Shown: positions 35,928-45,454 of the stretch, one piece after another
Layout of the letters: the number at the start of each line of letters is the position of its first letter
How positions within the stretch are numbered: the stretch's first letter is position 1
Program-made: the position numbers and the translations under genes
The notes under the pieces: model-generated
Database searches by the model: none
Told to the model about the DNA's origin: nothing
What the model saw: only the letters and a program-made list of their open reading frames with translations
Source: Hymenobacter glacialis
Lineage (GTDB): Bacteria > Bacteroidota > Bacteroidia > Cytophagales > Hymenobacteraceae
Length of the DNA: 64,000 bases
Direction of reading: 5' to 3'
Assembly (NCBI RefSeq): GCF_001816165.1
Contig: NZ_MDZC01000079.1
Span: 1-64,000, forward strand

Positions 35928-38903
35928 GTGAAAAACAACTTTTTACTGCTGTTTCCGGCCTTGGCGGTGTTAGGTTTTGCCACTCAGTGCCAATCCACCA
36001 AGCCCGCTGCAACTGCCTCCGCTACGGCCACTGCTCCCGCCACCACGCCTGCCGCGCCGAAGGAATATCGCTACGAAACAGTGCCCGGCGACCCTTTGCA
36101 GGTTCGTATCTATAAGCTGGATAATGGATTGACAGTTTACCTGTCGGACTATAAGGATGCCCCGCGCATCCAGACGTACGTAGCTGTGCGCGCCGGTTCC
36201 AAGAACGACCCCGCTACTGCCACCGGCCTGGCCCACTACCTCGAGCACATGGTGTTCAAGGGCACGTCTAAGCTGGGCACGCAGGACTGGGCTAAGGAAA
36301 AAGTAGAGCTCGACAAGATTGAGGCGCTGTACGAAACGTACCGCGGCCAGCGCAACGACCCCGCCGCGCGCAAGAAAACTTACCACCAGATTGACTCCAT
36401 CTCGGGGGTAGCCGCTACCTACGCCGTGCCGAACGAGTACGACAAAGTGATGGGCGCCATCGGGGCCAAAGGCTCCAACGCCCACACCTCGAGCGAGGAA
36501 ACGGTGTACCAGGAAGACATCCCCAGCAACCAATTGGAAAAGTGGACGGCCATTCAGGCCGAGCGCATGCAGGAGATGGTGCCGCGCCTGTTCCACACCG
36601 AGCTGGAAGCCGTGTACGAAGAAAAAAACCGGGGCCTGGACAGCGACTTCCGCAAGCAGTACGAGGCCCTCAACGCCGCGCTCTACCCCACGCACCCCTA
36701 CGGCACGCAGACGACCATCGGCACGATAGAGCACCTGCAAAACCCGTCCATCACGGAAATCAAGAAGTATTTCGGTCAGTACTACGTGCCGGGCAACGTG
36801 GCCCTGTGCCTGAGCGGCGACCTGGACTACGATGCGACCATTCGGCTTATCGACAAATACTTCGGCGCATTGCCCGCCAAATCAGCTCCGGCCTTCAACC
36901 CGCCGGTAGAAAAGCCGCTGACCGTGCCGATGGTGCGGGAAGTGGTGGGGCCACAGGCGGAAAACGTGATGCTGGGCTTCCGCCTGCCAGGTAAAGCTAC
37001 CCGTGACGGCATACGCCTGCAGATGCTGGATAAAATCCTGACCAACGGGCAGGCTGGCCTGATTGACCTCAACCTGAACCAGCAGCAGAAAGTGCTGCAG
37101 GCTACGTCGTTCACGGACCTCAACACCGATTATTCGACCCACGTTATCTACGGTAATCCGCGCCAGGGCCAGAAACTGGACGAGGTGAAGAGCTTGCTGC
37201 TGGCCGAGCTAAGCAAGGTGAAAGCCGGCAACTTCCCCGATTGGCTGATTCCGGCCATCATCAACAACGACAAGCTGGAGCGCACCAAGAGCTACGAAAG
37301 CAACGAGGCCCGCGCCACTGCCATGTACGAGGCGTTTATTCAGCGCGTCGACTGGAAAGATTACCTGCAGCAGCAGGAGACGTTTGCTTCCATCACCAAG
37401 GAGGAAATCGTGAAATTCGCCAACGACAACTACGGCGACAACTACGTGACCGTGTACAAGCGCACCGGCACCGACCCCAACAAGGTGAAGGTGGTGAAGC
37501 CTGCCATCACGCCCGTGCCAGCCAACCGCGACGTGGCCTCCAATTACTACAAGCAGCTCACGGCCATGCCCAGCTCGGAGCTGCAGCCGGTGTTTCTCGA
37601 CTACAAGAAGGATATTCAGGAAACAGCCATCAAGCCGGGGCTGCCGCTCTACTACACGCACAATGCGGAGAATGGCCTGTTCAATCTGTACTACATCTTG
37701 GACATCGGCACCAACAACGACCCCCGTTGGGGCCTGGCCACCGACTATCTGCAGTACCTCGGAACTGGCAGCTACTCGGCCGCGCAGCTGCAGCAGGAGT
37801 TTTACAAGCTGGGCTGCTCCTTTAACGTGAGCAGTGGTACCGACCGTATTTTCGTGACCCTGAACGGCCTCGACACCAACCTGGAGCCCGCGCTCAAGCT
37901 ATTTGAACAGCTAATAAATGCCCCCAAGCCCGATGCTGCTGCTTTGAAAAACATGGTGGCCGGGATGCTCAAAGCCCGGCAGGATGCCAAGCTCAACAAG
38001 GGCGTGATTCTGAATGCGGCCATGGTGAACTACGTGAAGTACGGGCCGAAAAACCCCTTCACCAATGTGATGAGTGAGAAGGAGCTGAAGGCCGTGAAGC
38101 CCGAGCAACTCACTGCGCTCATTAAGAAGCTGCCGACATATCAGCACCGCGTGCTGTACTACGGTCCCCTTCCTCAGGAGGGAACCGTAGCAGTGTTGAA
38201 AGCAGAGCATCGCACGCCGGCTAAGCTTACGCCTACCCCAGCTGCCAAAGACTTTGCTGAGCAACCTCTGAAAGACAAGAAAGTCTATTGGGTTGATTAC
38301 AACATGGTGCAGGCCGAAATCCTGTTCCTGACCAAGGGAGACGTGTACAACAAAGAGATGGTGCCCACGGTGGCGCTCTACAACGAGTACTTCGGGGGCG
38401 GCATGGGCAGCATCGTGTTCCAGGACCTGCGTGAAAGCAAGGCGTTGGCTTACTCCGCGTCGTCGCGCTACGCCAACGCCGACAAGGTGGGCCGCTCCAA
38501 CTACAACATGAGCTACATCGGAACACAGAGCGACAAGCTGCCCGAGGCCATGGCCGGCATGGAGGCCTTGCTAACGGACATGCCCGTGGCCGAAGCCAAT
38601 CTGGAAATTGCCAAGAACTCCATCCGCAACAGCATCAGCACCGAGCGCATCACCAAGGGCAACGTGCTACTGAGCTACGAGCGCGCCCGCCGCCTCGGCC
38701 TCGACTACGACCTGCGCCGCGACGTGTACACCGGCACCCAGAACATGACTTTTGATGAATTGAATAAGTTTCAAAACGCCAAGATTAAAGGCCAGAACCA
38801 GGTCATTCTGGTTATAGGCTCGAAAGACCGGCTGAATTTTAAGGAGCTGGCCAAATACGGCCAGGTGCAGCAGCTCACGCTGAAGGAGATTTTCGGGTAT
38901 TAG
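35928..38903 (+). CDS. M16 family zinc metallopeptidase (two-lobed)
   Basis: A 991-residue pitrilysin-like peptidase with a lipoprotein-like signal (LLLFPALAVLGFATQC). The N-terminal half has the inverted zinc motif HYLEH in GLAHYLEHMVFKGT, with the downstream Glu in LEAVYEEKNRG; the C-terminal half (QAEILFLTKGDVYN..., FGGGMGSIVFQDLRESKALAYS) is the inactive partner lobe. It degrades short peptides in the periplasm. The GTG at 35928 is preferred since it starts the signal peptide and lies after the -7 box; the frame is open from ATG 35847. A palindromic repeat separates it from icd. Confidence 0.93.
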   Translation: MKNNFLLLFPALAVLGFATQCQSTKPAATASATATAPATTPAAPKEYRYETVPGDPLQVRIYKLDNGLTVYLSDYKDAPRIQTYVAVRAGSKNDPATATGLAHYLEHMVFKGTSKLGTQDWAKEKVELDKIEALYETYRGQRNDPAARKKTYHQIDSISGVAATYAVPNEYDKVMGAIGAKGSNAHTSSEETVYQEDIPSNQLEKWTAIQAERMQEMVPRLFHTELEAVYEEKNRGLDSDFRKQYEALNAALYPTHPYGTQTTIGTIEHLQNPSITEIKKYFGQYYVPGNVALCLSGDLDYDATIRLIDKYFGALPAKSAPAFNPPVEKPLTVPMVREVVGPQAENVMLGFRLPGKATRDGIRLQMLDKILTNGQAGLIDLNLNQQQKVLQATSFTDLNTDYSTHVIYGNPRQGQKLDEVKSLLLAELSKVKAGNFPDWLIPAIINNDKLERTKSYESNEARATAMYEAFIQRVDWKDYLQQQETFASITKEEIVKFANDNYGDNYVTVYKRTGTDPNKVKVVKPAITPVPANRDVASNYYKQLTAMPSSELQPVFLDYKKDIQETAIKPGLPLYYTHNAENGLFNLYYILDIGTNNDPRWGLATDYLQYLGTGSYSAAQLQQEFYKLGCSFNVSSGTDRIFVTLNGLDTNLEPALKLFEQLINAPKPDAAALKNMVAGMLKARQDAKLNKGVILNAAMVNYVKYGPKNPFTNVMSEKELKAVKPEQLTALIKKLPTYQHRVLYYGPLPQEGTVAVLKAEHRTPAKLTPTPAAKDFAEQPLKDKKVYWVDYNMVQAEILFLTKGDVYNKEMVPTVALYNEYFGGGMGSIVFQDLRESKALAYSASSRYANADKVGRSNYNMSYIGTQSDKLPEAMAGMEALLTDMPVAEANLEIAKNSIRNSISTERITKGNVLLSYERARRLGLDYDLRRDVYTGTQNMTFDELNKFQNAKIKGQNQVILVIGSKDRLNFKELAKYGQVQQLTLKEIFGY

Positions 38904-38915
38904 CCCCCCGATGAT

Positions 38916-39019
38916 TGTCATGCTGAGCGCAGCGAAGCCCCTTATCCCGCCTGCACTTAGTTGAATTCTTACCACCGACGCCTGACGCGATAAGGTCTTT
39001 CGCTGCGCTCAGGATGACA
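38916..39019. repeat. Palindromic repeat, TCATnCTGAGCG family
   Basis: Arms 38916-38949 and 38987-39019 pair with few mismatches (TGTCATGCTGAGCGCAGCG... against ...CGCTGCGCTCAGGATGACA). It lies between the M16 peptidase gene and icd and could end the former. Confidence 0.85.
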
Positions 39020-39042
39020 GATTTATACAACACACGACCCAC

Positions 39043-40308
39043 ATGGCAGAGCAAAAAATCACCATTAAAAATGGCAAGCTGAACGTACCGGACAAACCCA
39101 CTATTCCCTTCATAGAGGGCGACGGCACGGGGCCGGACATTTGGGCTGCTTCCAAGCTGGTATTTGATGCGGCCGTTGAGAAAGCCTACGGCGGCAAGAA
39201 GCAGCTGATGTGGAAGGAAGTGCTGGCCGGTGAGAAAGCCTACAAAGCCACCAACAACTGGCTGCCCAACGAAACCCTCGACGCGTTCCGCGAATACCTG
39301 GTGGGCATCAAAGGCCCCCTGACCACGCCCGTGGGCGGCGGCATCCGCTCGCTGAACGTGGCCCTGCGCCAGGAACTGGACCTGTATGCCTGCGTGCGCC
39401 CCGTGCGCTACTACGACGGCGTGCCTTCGCCCGTGCGCCAGCCCGAGCTGACCGACATGGTCATTTTCCGCGAAAACACCGAGGACATCTACGCCGGCAT
39501 CGAGTACATGAACGGCACGCCGCAGGCCCAGAAAATGCTGGAATTCCTGCAGGATGAGATGGGTGTGAAGAAAATTCGCTTCCCCGAGTCGTCCTCGTTC
39601 GGCATCAAGCCGGTGAGTAAGGAAGGCACCGAGCGCCTCGTGCGCGCCGCCATTAACTACGCGCTACAGCACAAGAAGCCGTCGGTGACCATCGTGCACA
39701 AGGGCAACATCATGAAGTTCACCGAAGGTGCCTTCAAGACCTGGGGCTACGAGCTGGCCGAGAAGGAATTCGGTAGCAAGGTGTTTACCTGGGCGCAGTA
39801 CGACAAAATAGTGGCCAAGCAGGGCGTGGCCGTGGCCGATGCCCTGCAGAAGCAGGCGCAGGAGCAGGGCAAGCTCATCATCAAGGACAGCATCGCTGAT
39901 GCTTTCCTGCAGCAGATTCTGTTGCGTCCCGCCGAGTACTCGGTAGTTGCTACGCTGAACCTGAACGGTGACTACATCTCCGACGCGCTGGCGGCCATCG
40001 TGGGCGGCATCGGCATCGCGCCCGGCGCCAACATCAACTACCTGACCGGCCACGCCATCTTCGAGGCTACCCACGGCACCGCGCCCAAGTATGCCAACCA
40101 GGACAAGGTGAACCCCGGTTCGGTTATCCTCTCCGGCGTGATGATGCTCGAGCACATGGGCTGGAAAGAAGCCGCCGCCCTCATTAACAAAGGCCTCGAA
40201 GCTGCCATCGCCAGCAAGCGCGTGACCTACGACTTCGAACGCCAGATGGACGGCGCTACGCTCCTCAAAACGAGCGAATTTGCCCAGGAAATTGTGAACA
40301 ATATGTAG
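39043..40308 (+). CDS. icd: NADP-dependent isocitrate dehydrogenase, type I
   Basis: A 421-residue dimeric enzyme of the E. coli type, converting isocitrate to 2-oxoglutarate and CO2 in the citric acid cycle. Visible are [14 protein letters not shown], the isocitrate-binding loop [26 protein letters not shown] (its Ser is the phosphorylation site in E. coli), [14 protein letters not shown], the metal ligands in [12 protein letters not shown] and [17 protein letters not shown], and the NADP region [18 protein letters not shown] strong terminator follows. A second, unrelated-class enzyme at 61193-62424 carries a frameshift, so this copy probably provides the activity. Confidence 0.96.
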   Translation: MAEQKITIKNGKLNVPDKPTIPFIEGDGTGPDIWAASKLVFDAAVEKAYGGKKQLMWKEVLAGEKAYKATNNWLPNETLDAFREYLVGIKGPLTTPVGGGIRSLNVALRQELDLYACVRPVRYYDGVPSPVRQPELTDMVIFRENTEDIYAGIEYMNGTPQAQKMLEFLQDEMGVKKIRFPESSSFGIKPVSKEGTERLVRAAINYALQHKKPSVTIVHKGNIMKFTEGAFKTWGYELAEKEFGSKVFTWAQYDKIVAKQGVAVADALQKQAQEQGKLIIKDSIADAFLQQILLRPAEYSVVATLNLNGDYISDALAAIVGGIGIAPGANINYLTGHAIFEATHGTAPKYANQDKVNPGSVILSGVMMLEHMGWKEAAALINKGLEAAIASKRVTYDFERQMDGATLLKTSEFAQEIVNNM

Positions 40309-40337
40309 TAGCTTGGCCTCGGCCTAAGCAACATTAG

Positions 40338-40374
40338 AAACCCCCGCGTCGGCCTAGGCTGGCGCGGGGGTTTT
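40338..40374 (+). terminator. icd terminator
   Basis: Stem AAACCCCCGCG with CGCGGGGGTTT around a 14-base loop, followed by T residues, 30 bases after icd. Confidence 0.9.
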
Positions 40375-40384
40375 ATTTACAACT

Positions 40385-41152
40385 ATGAATGAAAAACAAG
40401 CTCTGCAGGACGTCGAAAATGTATTGAGAGATTTCTTGTCAGCTACACTCGAAAAGAAGTTTGGGACAAGTTGGTTCTACCAATGCGGGTTGCCAGAGGA
40501 AAGAATAAATAAGTGGAAGGAAAAGTTTGAAGCGGAGTTAAGGAAGCAGAGATATTCGAATTGCGACCCACGGCTAATTTACTATTCTGATTTCTATGAT
40601 TTAGGAAATATTATCAGAAAAAACTGGGAGTTATTTGTTAATGCATTTGGTGAAAAAAAAGAAATAGAAATTTTTCTTAAACTACTTGAAGATTTCAGAA
40701 ATACGAATGCACATGGCCGAGAACTTTTGACTTACCAAAAGCACATTGTAGTTGGGTTGACTGGTGAAATCAGAAATAGAATCACAAAATTTAGAAGTAT
40801 GCAAGAGACAGGTGAAAGCTATTTTCCAAGAATTGAAAGTGTTCATGATAACTATGGCAATAGTTGGAAAATGGGTGACCTTGGTATCATAACTGGGTTG
40901 ACCCTGCGTGAAGGAGATATTCTAGAGTTTGTGGTGTCTGCAACTGATCCAAAGGATGAACGAATAGAGTACTCTATAGATTATAGGGACTGGCAATCTG
41001 AAAAGCACATTCAAGTGTTATTGTCCGAAGCCCACATCCGACAACAACTGACTATTTGCATTTTGATTAGAAGCCAAAGGAGTTATCATGCAAGCGATGG
41101 GTATGATGATGCAGTCATTTTCAAGTATCAAGTTCTCCCAAAACTGGCGTGA
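40385..41152 (+). CDS. AT-rich gene, HEPN (Swt1-like) domain protein
   Basis: A 255-residue cytoplasmic protein. Residues about 60-135 (DPRLIYYSDFYDLGNIIRKN, LKLLEDFRNTNAHGRELL) match the HEPN fold of the Swt1 group; RNTNAH is the R-x4-H motif that forms the RNase site in HEPN toxins. The C-terminal part from about 160 (LREGDILEFVVSATDPKDERIEYSIDYRD) looks like an Ig/PKD-type beta sandwich. Base composition is strikingly AT-rich (some 60-base rows near 25% G+C) while both neighbours are GC-rich, a sign of recent transfer. No partner antitoxin is adjacent. It could be a lone defence or toxin gene; the function is inferred only. Confidence 0.75.
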   Translation: MNEKQALQDVENVLRDFLSATLEKKFGTSWFYQCGLPEERINKWKEKFEAELRKQRYSNCDPRLIYYSDFYDLGNIIRKNWELFVNAFGEKKEIEIFLKLLEDFRNTNAHGRELLTYQKHIVVGLTGEIRNRITKFRSMQETGESYFPRIESVHDNYGNSWKMGDLGIITGLTLREGDILEFVVSATDPKDERIEYSIDYRDWQSEKHIQVLLSEAHIRQQLTICILIRSQRSYHASDGYDDAVIFKYQVLPKLA

Positions 41153-41201
41153 GTTTAGCCCAATGTAACTCGGACCATTTCAATTGTTACTTCCTGCCCG
41201 G

Positions 41202-41334
41202 CTGGCGCGCGTTTGCGGCGCGCTGCTCATTGGCTTTGAGCTTTCAACTCGCGCATTGAACAATGTCTTCAATTAGCTCAGAACCCGAGCCAAAGGCTCG
41301 CACCCAGTAGGCAGCGCGTCACAGAAGCGCCCCC
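41202..41334. repeat. Palindromic element, copy A
   Basis: About 133 bases beginning CTGGCGCGCGTTTGCGGCGC and ending in a degraded complement (GCAGCGCGTCACAGAAGCGC). Internally it has GAACCCGAGCCAAAGGCTCG. It is similar to copies B (41337-41470) and C (52003-52144), and directly adjoins B. Confidence 0.85.
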
Positions 41335-41336
41335 GG

Positions 41337-41470
41337 CTGGCGCGCGTCTGCGACGCGTTGCCCACTGGCGTCGAGCTTGTAGCTCGGGCATTGAACAACA
41401 TATTCTACTGGCTTAGAACCCGAGCCAAAGGCTCGACGCCAGTGGGCAGCGCGTCGCGGACGCGCGCCAG
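41337..41470. repeat. Palindromic element, copy B
   Basis: A 134-base element with near-perfect arms: CTGGCGCGCGTCTGCGACGC at the left and its complement GCGTCGCGGACGCGCGCCAG at the right. The arms extend inward through CCACTGGCGTCGAGC. It is the best-preserved copy in the tandem pair after the HEPN gene. No ORF is contained. Confidence 0.9.
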
Positions 41471-41499
41471 CAGGAGCCAGCAGGCAACGTCAGCTATTG

Positions 41500-42912
41500 C
41501 TACTTCCCGCCCTTCTTCAAATCCCGGAACACGTTGTTCAGCCCCTCCGCCCAGGTGGGGTGGGCGAATATCATTTCCTGCAGCTGCTGGTACTTTAGCC
41601 GCCCGGCCATGGCTACTTCGATAACGGCCATGATTTCGCCGGCTTCGGGGCCAAGTAGGGTAGCACCCAGCAGCCGGTCGTCTTTGCCCACCAGTACTTT
41701 CCAGAAGCCGCGCGCCTCGCTGGTGTGCTGGGCCCGCCCGATGGTGCGCACGGGCATGGTGGCCACGCGGTAGGGAACGTTTTTATCCTGGGCCTGGCCT
41801 TCGTCGAGGCCAATGCGGGCCATGGGCGGGTCAGTGAACATCACGTAGGGGAGGGGACGGTCGCGGGCCGAGCGTTTGCGGCCGTGCAGTAGTGCGTCGC
41901 GCACCACGCGGTAGTCGTCGTAGGCCAAATGCGTGAACTGCGGGCCAGGGTGAATGTCGCCCAGCGCGTACACACCCTTCACGTTCGTTTGTAGGTTATT
42001 GTTGACCGGGATGTAGCCTTTTTCGTCGGTTTTCACACCCGCGAACCCCAGGCCCAGCTTGTCGGAGTTGGGGGTGCGGCCGGTGGCCACCAGCAGGTGG
42101 GAGCCACGCAGGCGCCGCTCGCCGGTGCTGGTAGTGGCCGAAACGGTGATGGTGCCGCTGGGGCTGCGGCTCACGCTGTGGGCGCGGGCGTTCAGCACAA
42201 ACTCCACGCCCTCGGCGCCCAGGGCGTCCTGCAGGCCACGGCACACGTCGTCGTCTTCGCGCTCCAGCAGCTGCGGCCCCGATTCTACAACGGTTACGCG
42301 ACTGCCGAAGCGCCGAAACATCTGGCCGAACTCCAGTCCGATGTAGCCGCCGCCCAGGATGATGAGGTGCTCGGGCAGCTCCTTCAGGTCGAGCAGCTGC
42401 GTGGTGCTGAGGTAGCCCACGTCGGCCAGGCCGTCCACGTCGGGGATGGCGGCGCGGGTGCCGGTGTTGATGAAGATGAGCGGCGCCGTGAGCCCCTGGG
42501 TGCGGCCGGTGGCCAGGGCCACGTGCAGGGCGTGCGGCCCCGTGAAGGCAGCGTGTCCTTCGAACAGGGTGATGTTGGGCTGCTTCTTGGTGAGGTTGGC
42601 CCGCACACCTTCGCGCATGGCGGCAACCACCCGGTCTTTGCGGGCCACGGCGGCGCCCAGGTCTACTCTCAAGTCGGCCGCGTGGGCGGTTTCGGGGGCT
42701 GCTACCTGAGCGGCGGTACGCAGCTGGTGCAGGCGTTCGGCAGTGGCAATAAGCGTCTTGGTGGGCGAGCAGCCGTAGTTGATGCAGGAGCCGCCCAGGC
42801 GGTTTTCTTCGATGAGTGCCACCTTGCGGCCCGCGCCAGCCAAAGCGGTGGCCAACGGGTTGCCGGCTTGGCCGGAACCGATGATGATGGCGTCGAAAGT
42901 AGTTGCAGGCAT
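41500..42912 (-). CDS. FAD-dependent NAD(P)-disulfide oxidoreductase (Lpd/MerA family)
   Basis: A 470-residue flavoprotein with FAD motif DAIIIGSGQAGNPLATALAG, redox-active pair GGSCINYGCSPTKT (Cys-x4-Cys), NAD motif LIILGGGYIGLEFGQMFRRFGSRVTVVE, second FAD motif VYALGDIHPGPQFTHLAYDD and the C-terminal HPTWAEGL whose His-Glu pair protonates the thiolate. It is similar to mercuric reductase and dihydrolipoyl dehydrogenase, but has no N-terminal metal-binding domain and no PDH genes nearby, so the substrate is open. The start at 42912 (MPATTFDA) is used; the open frame extends to 43095. Confidence 0.9.
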   Translation of the reverse strand: MPATTFDAIIIGSGQAGNPLATALAGAGRKVALIEENRLGGSCINYGCSPTKTLIATAERLHQLRTAAQVAAPETAHAADLRVDLGAAVARKDRVVAAMREGVRANLTKKQPNITLFEGHAAFTGPHALHVALATGRTQGLTAPLIFINTGTRAAIPDVDGLADVGYLSTTQLLDLKELPEHLIILGGGYIGLEFGQMFRRFGSRVTVVESGPQLLEREDDDVCRGLQDALGAEGVEFVLNARAHSVSRSPSGTITVSATTSTGERRLRGSHLLVATGRTPNSDKLGLGFAGVKTDEKGYIPVNNNLQTNVKGVYALGDIHPGPQFTHLAYDDYRVVRDALLHGRKRSARDRPLPYVMFTDPPMARIGLDEGQAQDKNVPYRVATMPVRTIGRAQHTSEARGFWKVLVGKDDRLLGATLLGPEAGEIMAVIEVAMAGRLKYQQLQEMIFAHPTWAEGLNNVFRDLKKGGK

Positions 42913-43172
42913 AAGGAGTGAAACAAGGTTGTTGCCGTACATACGGTCTCGCTTGGCAAGGCGCCGAATAGTAAGCCGGAATTTGTCGTGTGCCGGGCTG
43001 GGTGTCATGCTTCGCCAGCTCAGCATGAATACCTTCAAGAATGCGTACCACGCGCAAGCATCAACGTTCTTCAGTAAAACCATTTTCCAGCCCAAAACCT
43101 GAAAAGTGGCGTAAAAACACGAAATTGCCGTATCAGGCGTTGTTTTGCCTCTGTTTATCCTGCGTTTCCTTT

Positions 43173-43904
43173 ATGAAGCATTTGCCGCTACTGGCTCTTT
43201 TTCTCGTTGTTACGGGGCTTTCCAGCTGTTCGTCACTCTACTTTCCGCCGCCGCCCCACGTGCCGCTGCTCACCCAGCAGGGAGAGATTTACGGCAGCCT
43301 CAGCACCAACCTGCAAGGCAACACGGCCCTGCAGGGCGCCTATGGCCTCACCAATCACCTGGGGGCCGCGGCCACGTTTTCGTCCATGCACCGCAAAAAG
43401 TCCCGCAAAACGGAAAACATTGATTTTGGCGAAGCCAGCCTCGGCTACTTCACCAAAATATCCGACAACCGCGTGCTGGAAGTGTACGTGGGCGGCGGTG
43501 GCGGCAGCACCGAGCGCATCGAGCGCAATAGCGAGCAAGTGGTGACCGACCGGTTCAACGGCAGCCTGTCGAAGGTATTTACCCAGGTGAACTACGCCCG
43601 CAAAAAGAAGGACAATATTCGCCTCTTCAACCACGATTTCCCGCTCACCTACGGCGCGGCACTGCGCATGAGCTACGTGCAGCTCAACGACTTTCGCATC
43701 AACGGCCTGGCAGCCCCCGGCGAAAACAACCTCTTTTTCGAGCCCATCACCTTCACCCGCACCCAAATTGCGGGCCCTGTGCAGCTGCAGTTTCTGAGCG
43801 GTCAGATGTTCGGTTTCCGCAACAACAAGTACCTCAAGGCCGCAAATTCGGTGTTTCAGGTCGGTGTCATTGTGAACATTGGCGATGGGTTTCTATCGCA
43901 GTAG
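43173..43904 (+). CDS. Outer-membrane-type lipoprotein
   Basis: A 243-residue lipoprotein with lipobox VTGLSSC. The mature part is made of alternating beta strands (EIYGSLSTNLQGNTALQGAYGLTNHLGAAATFSS, ASLGYFTKISDNRVLEVYVGGG, VFQVGVIVNIGDGF), the pattern of a small Bacteroidota barrel-like protein. No function is recognised. It is divergent from the oxidoreductase gene and ends before a 210-base inverted repeat. Confidence 0.75.
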   Translation: MKHLPLLALFLVVTGLSSCSSLYFPPPPHVPLLTQQGEIYGSLSTNLQGNTALQGAYGLTNHLGAAATFSSMHRKKSRKTENIDFGEASLGYFTKISDNRVLEVYVGGGGGSTERIERNSEQVVTDRFNGSLSKVFTQVNYARKKKDNIRLFNHDFPLTYGAALRMSYVQLNDFRINGLAAPGENNLFFEPITFTRTQIAGPVQLQFLSGQMFGFRNNKYLKAANSVFQVGVIVNIGDGFLSQ

Positions 43905-43928
43905 CCGTGTGTAGTTGGGTGAGACACC

Positions 43929-44138
43929 GAATGAAAAAGCCCCGAACAGTGCTTGTCCTTACCCAAAACTCAAACGCCCTTCCGGCCATATGGCTGGAAG
44001 GGCGTTTTTGCGTGATTGCTTGGCCGGCTTGCCGCTTTTCAGGCGGGGCCAGCCAGCCAAAAAGGGCCTTGGCGTTACCTCGGGGAAGTCGGAAAAAGAT
44101 TTGGGTAAGGACAAGAACAGTGCGGGGCTTTTTCATTC
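43929..44138. repeat. 210-base inverted repeat with inner hairpin
   Basis: Outer arms 43929-43967 and 44100-44138 are 39-base reverse complements with about four mismatches (GAATGAAAAAGCCCCG... and ...CGGGGCTTTTTCATTC). An inner hairpin around 43971-44010 (AAACGCCCTTCC...GGAAGGGCGTTTTT) has a terminator form. It lies between converging genes and probably ends both; its size and nested arms also suit a miniature mobile element. Confidence 0.85.
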
Positions 44139-44140
44139 GT

Positions 44141-45376
44141 TTAGGGTTTGGCTTTGCTTTCGAAGAAACTTGTGAGCGGCCGCTTGTAAAGGCCGCTGGT
44201 AGTGCCCAGGTATACGGTATCACCGAGTTGCGCAAGGTCGGAGAAATCAGCATAACCTAAGCCGTCGTTCTTTACCTCGCGTAAACGTATCGTATTGGCA
44301 TTCAAAAACTTCAGACTGTAGATGCTGTTGGTGATGACGCCGTGCGTGATGCCTACTAAGCTGTCGCCCACCTGATAAAAGGTTGATAGACTAAGCCCAG
44401 AGTTGAAGCCGTCCAGGCGCTGCCAACTTGCGCAGTCGTTGACCGAAGTCCACATGGTGCCACCGGTTTGCATGGCATAAACAACGCCTTTCCACTTGAA
44501 AATTGCAGTAGGGCTTACCGGGCCAGTGGCCTGGGTAAACGTGCCATTTACCTGCTGAAAGGAGCCATCTTCCTTGATTTTGAACAGGCCAAAGCCCGCA
44601 CACCACACCAGGAAATAGTCGTCAACGGCCCAAAACGATTTGAAGCTGAGTTGGCTAGGGCTGGGGGTGGGTATGCGAATAAGCCGCGAGCTGACCTGCG
44701 TGGTACCCGGAAGAGTTGTGTTGGTGGTGGTTGAGCCCGTGGTAGCCGTGTTAACTAGTTGGCTCAACACCAGGTGGAAAGCGTTTTCCGCCAGGTCAGT
44801 GGTGCGGTAGCCGCACAGCAGATAGTCGCTGCGGTTGATAGCCCCAAAAGGGAAGCGCGTGCCTAACAGGCTGTTCTCAAACCGCGTGGCGGTGGGGTCA
44901 AGTTTGCGCAGCCGCAGCCGCGTGCCCCGGTCCAAAAACTTGGTTGGGTAAATAGTCAGTACCGTATCAGAAGCGACGTTGTCGCCGGTTGGGTTGACGT
45001 AGAAATTTGCGTTCATTGGAACCACGTTGCGCACGTCCCAAGGCATCGGGTTTAGAAACCAGGTACGGGATAAAGTGTGACCGAATCCCGTATAGTAGCC
45101 GTTGGCCTCTTTCTCAACAGAGCCGGAAATGGGCGAAAGAACCTCAAATCTGCCTATTGACTGCAAATTGAGAATGTTCGTACCCGGTACTACTTGCAGC
45201 ACATTGCGCTGATAGTTAATGAGGTGCTTGACCTCGGTCCAGCTGTGCTGCTTTTCTACCTCTTGCACCACTAGTTTCTCCACTTCCTTGCGGCAGGCCG
45301 TGCCAGCGAGCAATGTGCCCACCATGATATAAAGACTGAGTTTGCGCACGGTAGAGAATTGGGAGAAGTGAGACAA
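44141..45376 (-). CDS. Lipoprotein, uncharacterised, beta-propeller-like
   Basis: A 411-residue lipoprotein (lipobox LLAGTAC) of unknown function. The second half shows repeated units such as FAVDDYFLVWCAGFGLFKIKEDGSF-like strands, VVYAMQTGGTMWTSVNDCASWQRLD and LAQLGDTVYLGTTSGLYKRP, reminiscent of BNR/sialidase-type propeller blades that bind or display ligands. The start is 45376 or a GTG at 45349; the latter gives a shorter signal peptide. It follows the sucD terminator on the same strand. Confidence 0.7.
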   Translation of the reverse strand: MSHFSQFSTVRKLSLYIMVGTLLAGTACRKEVEKLVVQEVEKQHSWTEVKHLINYQRNVLQVVPGTNILNLQSIGRFEVLSPISGSVEKEANGYYTGFGHTLSRTWFLNPMPWDVRNVVPMNANFYVNPTGDNVASDTVLTIYPTKFLDRGTRLRLRKLDPTATRFENSLLGTRFPFGAINRSDYLLCGYRTTDLAENAFHLVLSQLVNTATTGSTTTNTTLPGTTQVSSRLIRIPTPSPSQLSFKSFWAVDDYFLVWCAGFGLFKIKEDGSFQQVNGTFTQATGPVSPTAIFKWKGVVYAMQTGGTMWTSVNDCASWQRLDGFNSGLSLSTFYQVGDSLVGITHGVITNSIYSLKFLNANTIRLREVKNDGLGYADFSDLAQLGDTVYLGTTSGLYKRPLTSFFESKAKP

Positions 45377-45398
45377 TGAGAAAAAATAGCAGGCAAAG

Positions 45399-45428
45399 AA
45401 AAAGCTCCGGTAAGTACCGGAGCTTTTT
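45399..45428 (-). terminator. sucD terminator
   Basis: Perfect 12-base arms AAAAAGCTCCGG/CCGGAGCTTTTT with a six-base loop, 27 bases after the sucD stop. Confidence 0.9.
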
Positions 45429-45454
45429 CTGCAATAACAACTGTAAAGCGAAGA

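Noticed and set aside
41202..41470. Tandem repeat pair considered as a CRISPR array
   Set aside because: Only two long palindromic units with no short uniform repeats, no spacers and no cas genes.
41358..41624. An 88-codon plus frame across palindromic element B
   Set aside because: It is made of the repeat and the antisense of the oxidoreductase gene, with no protein similarity.
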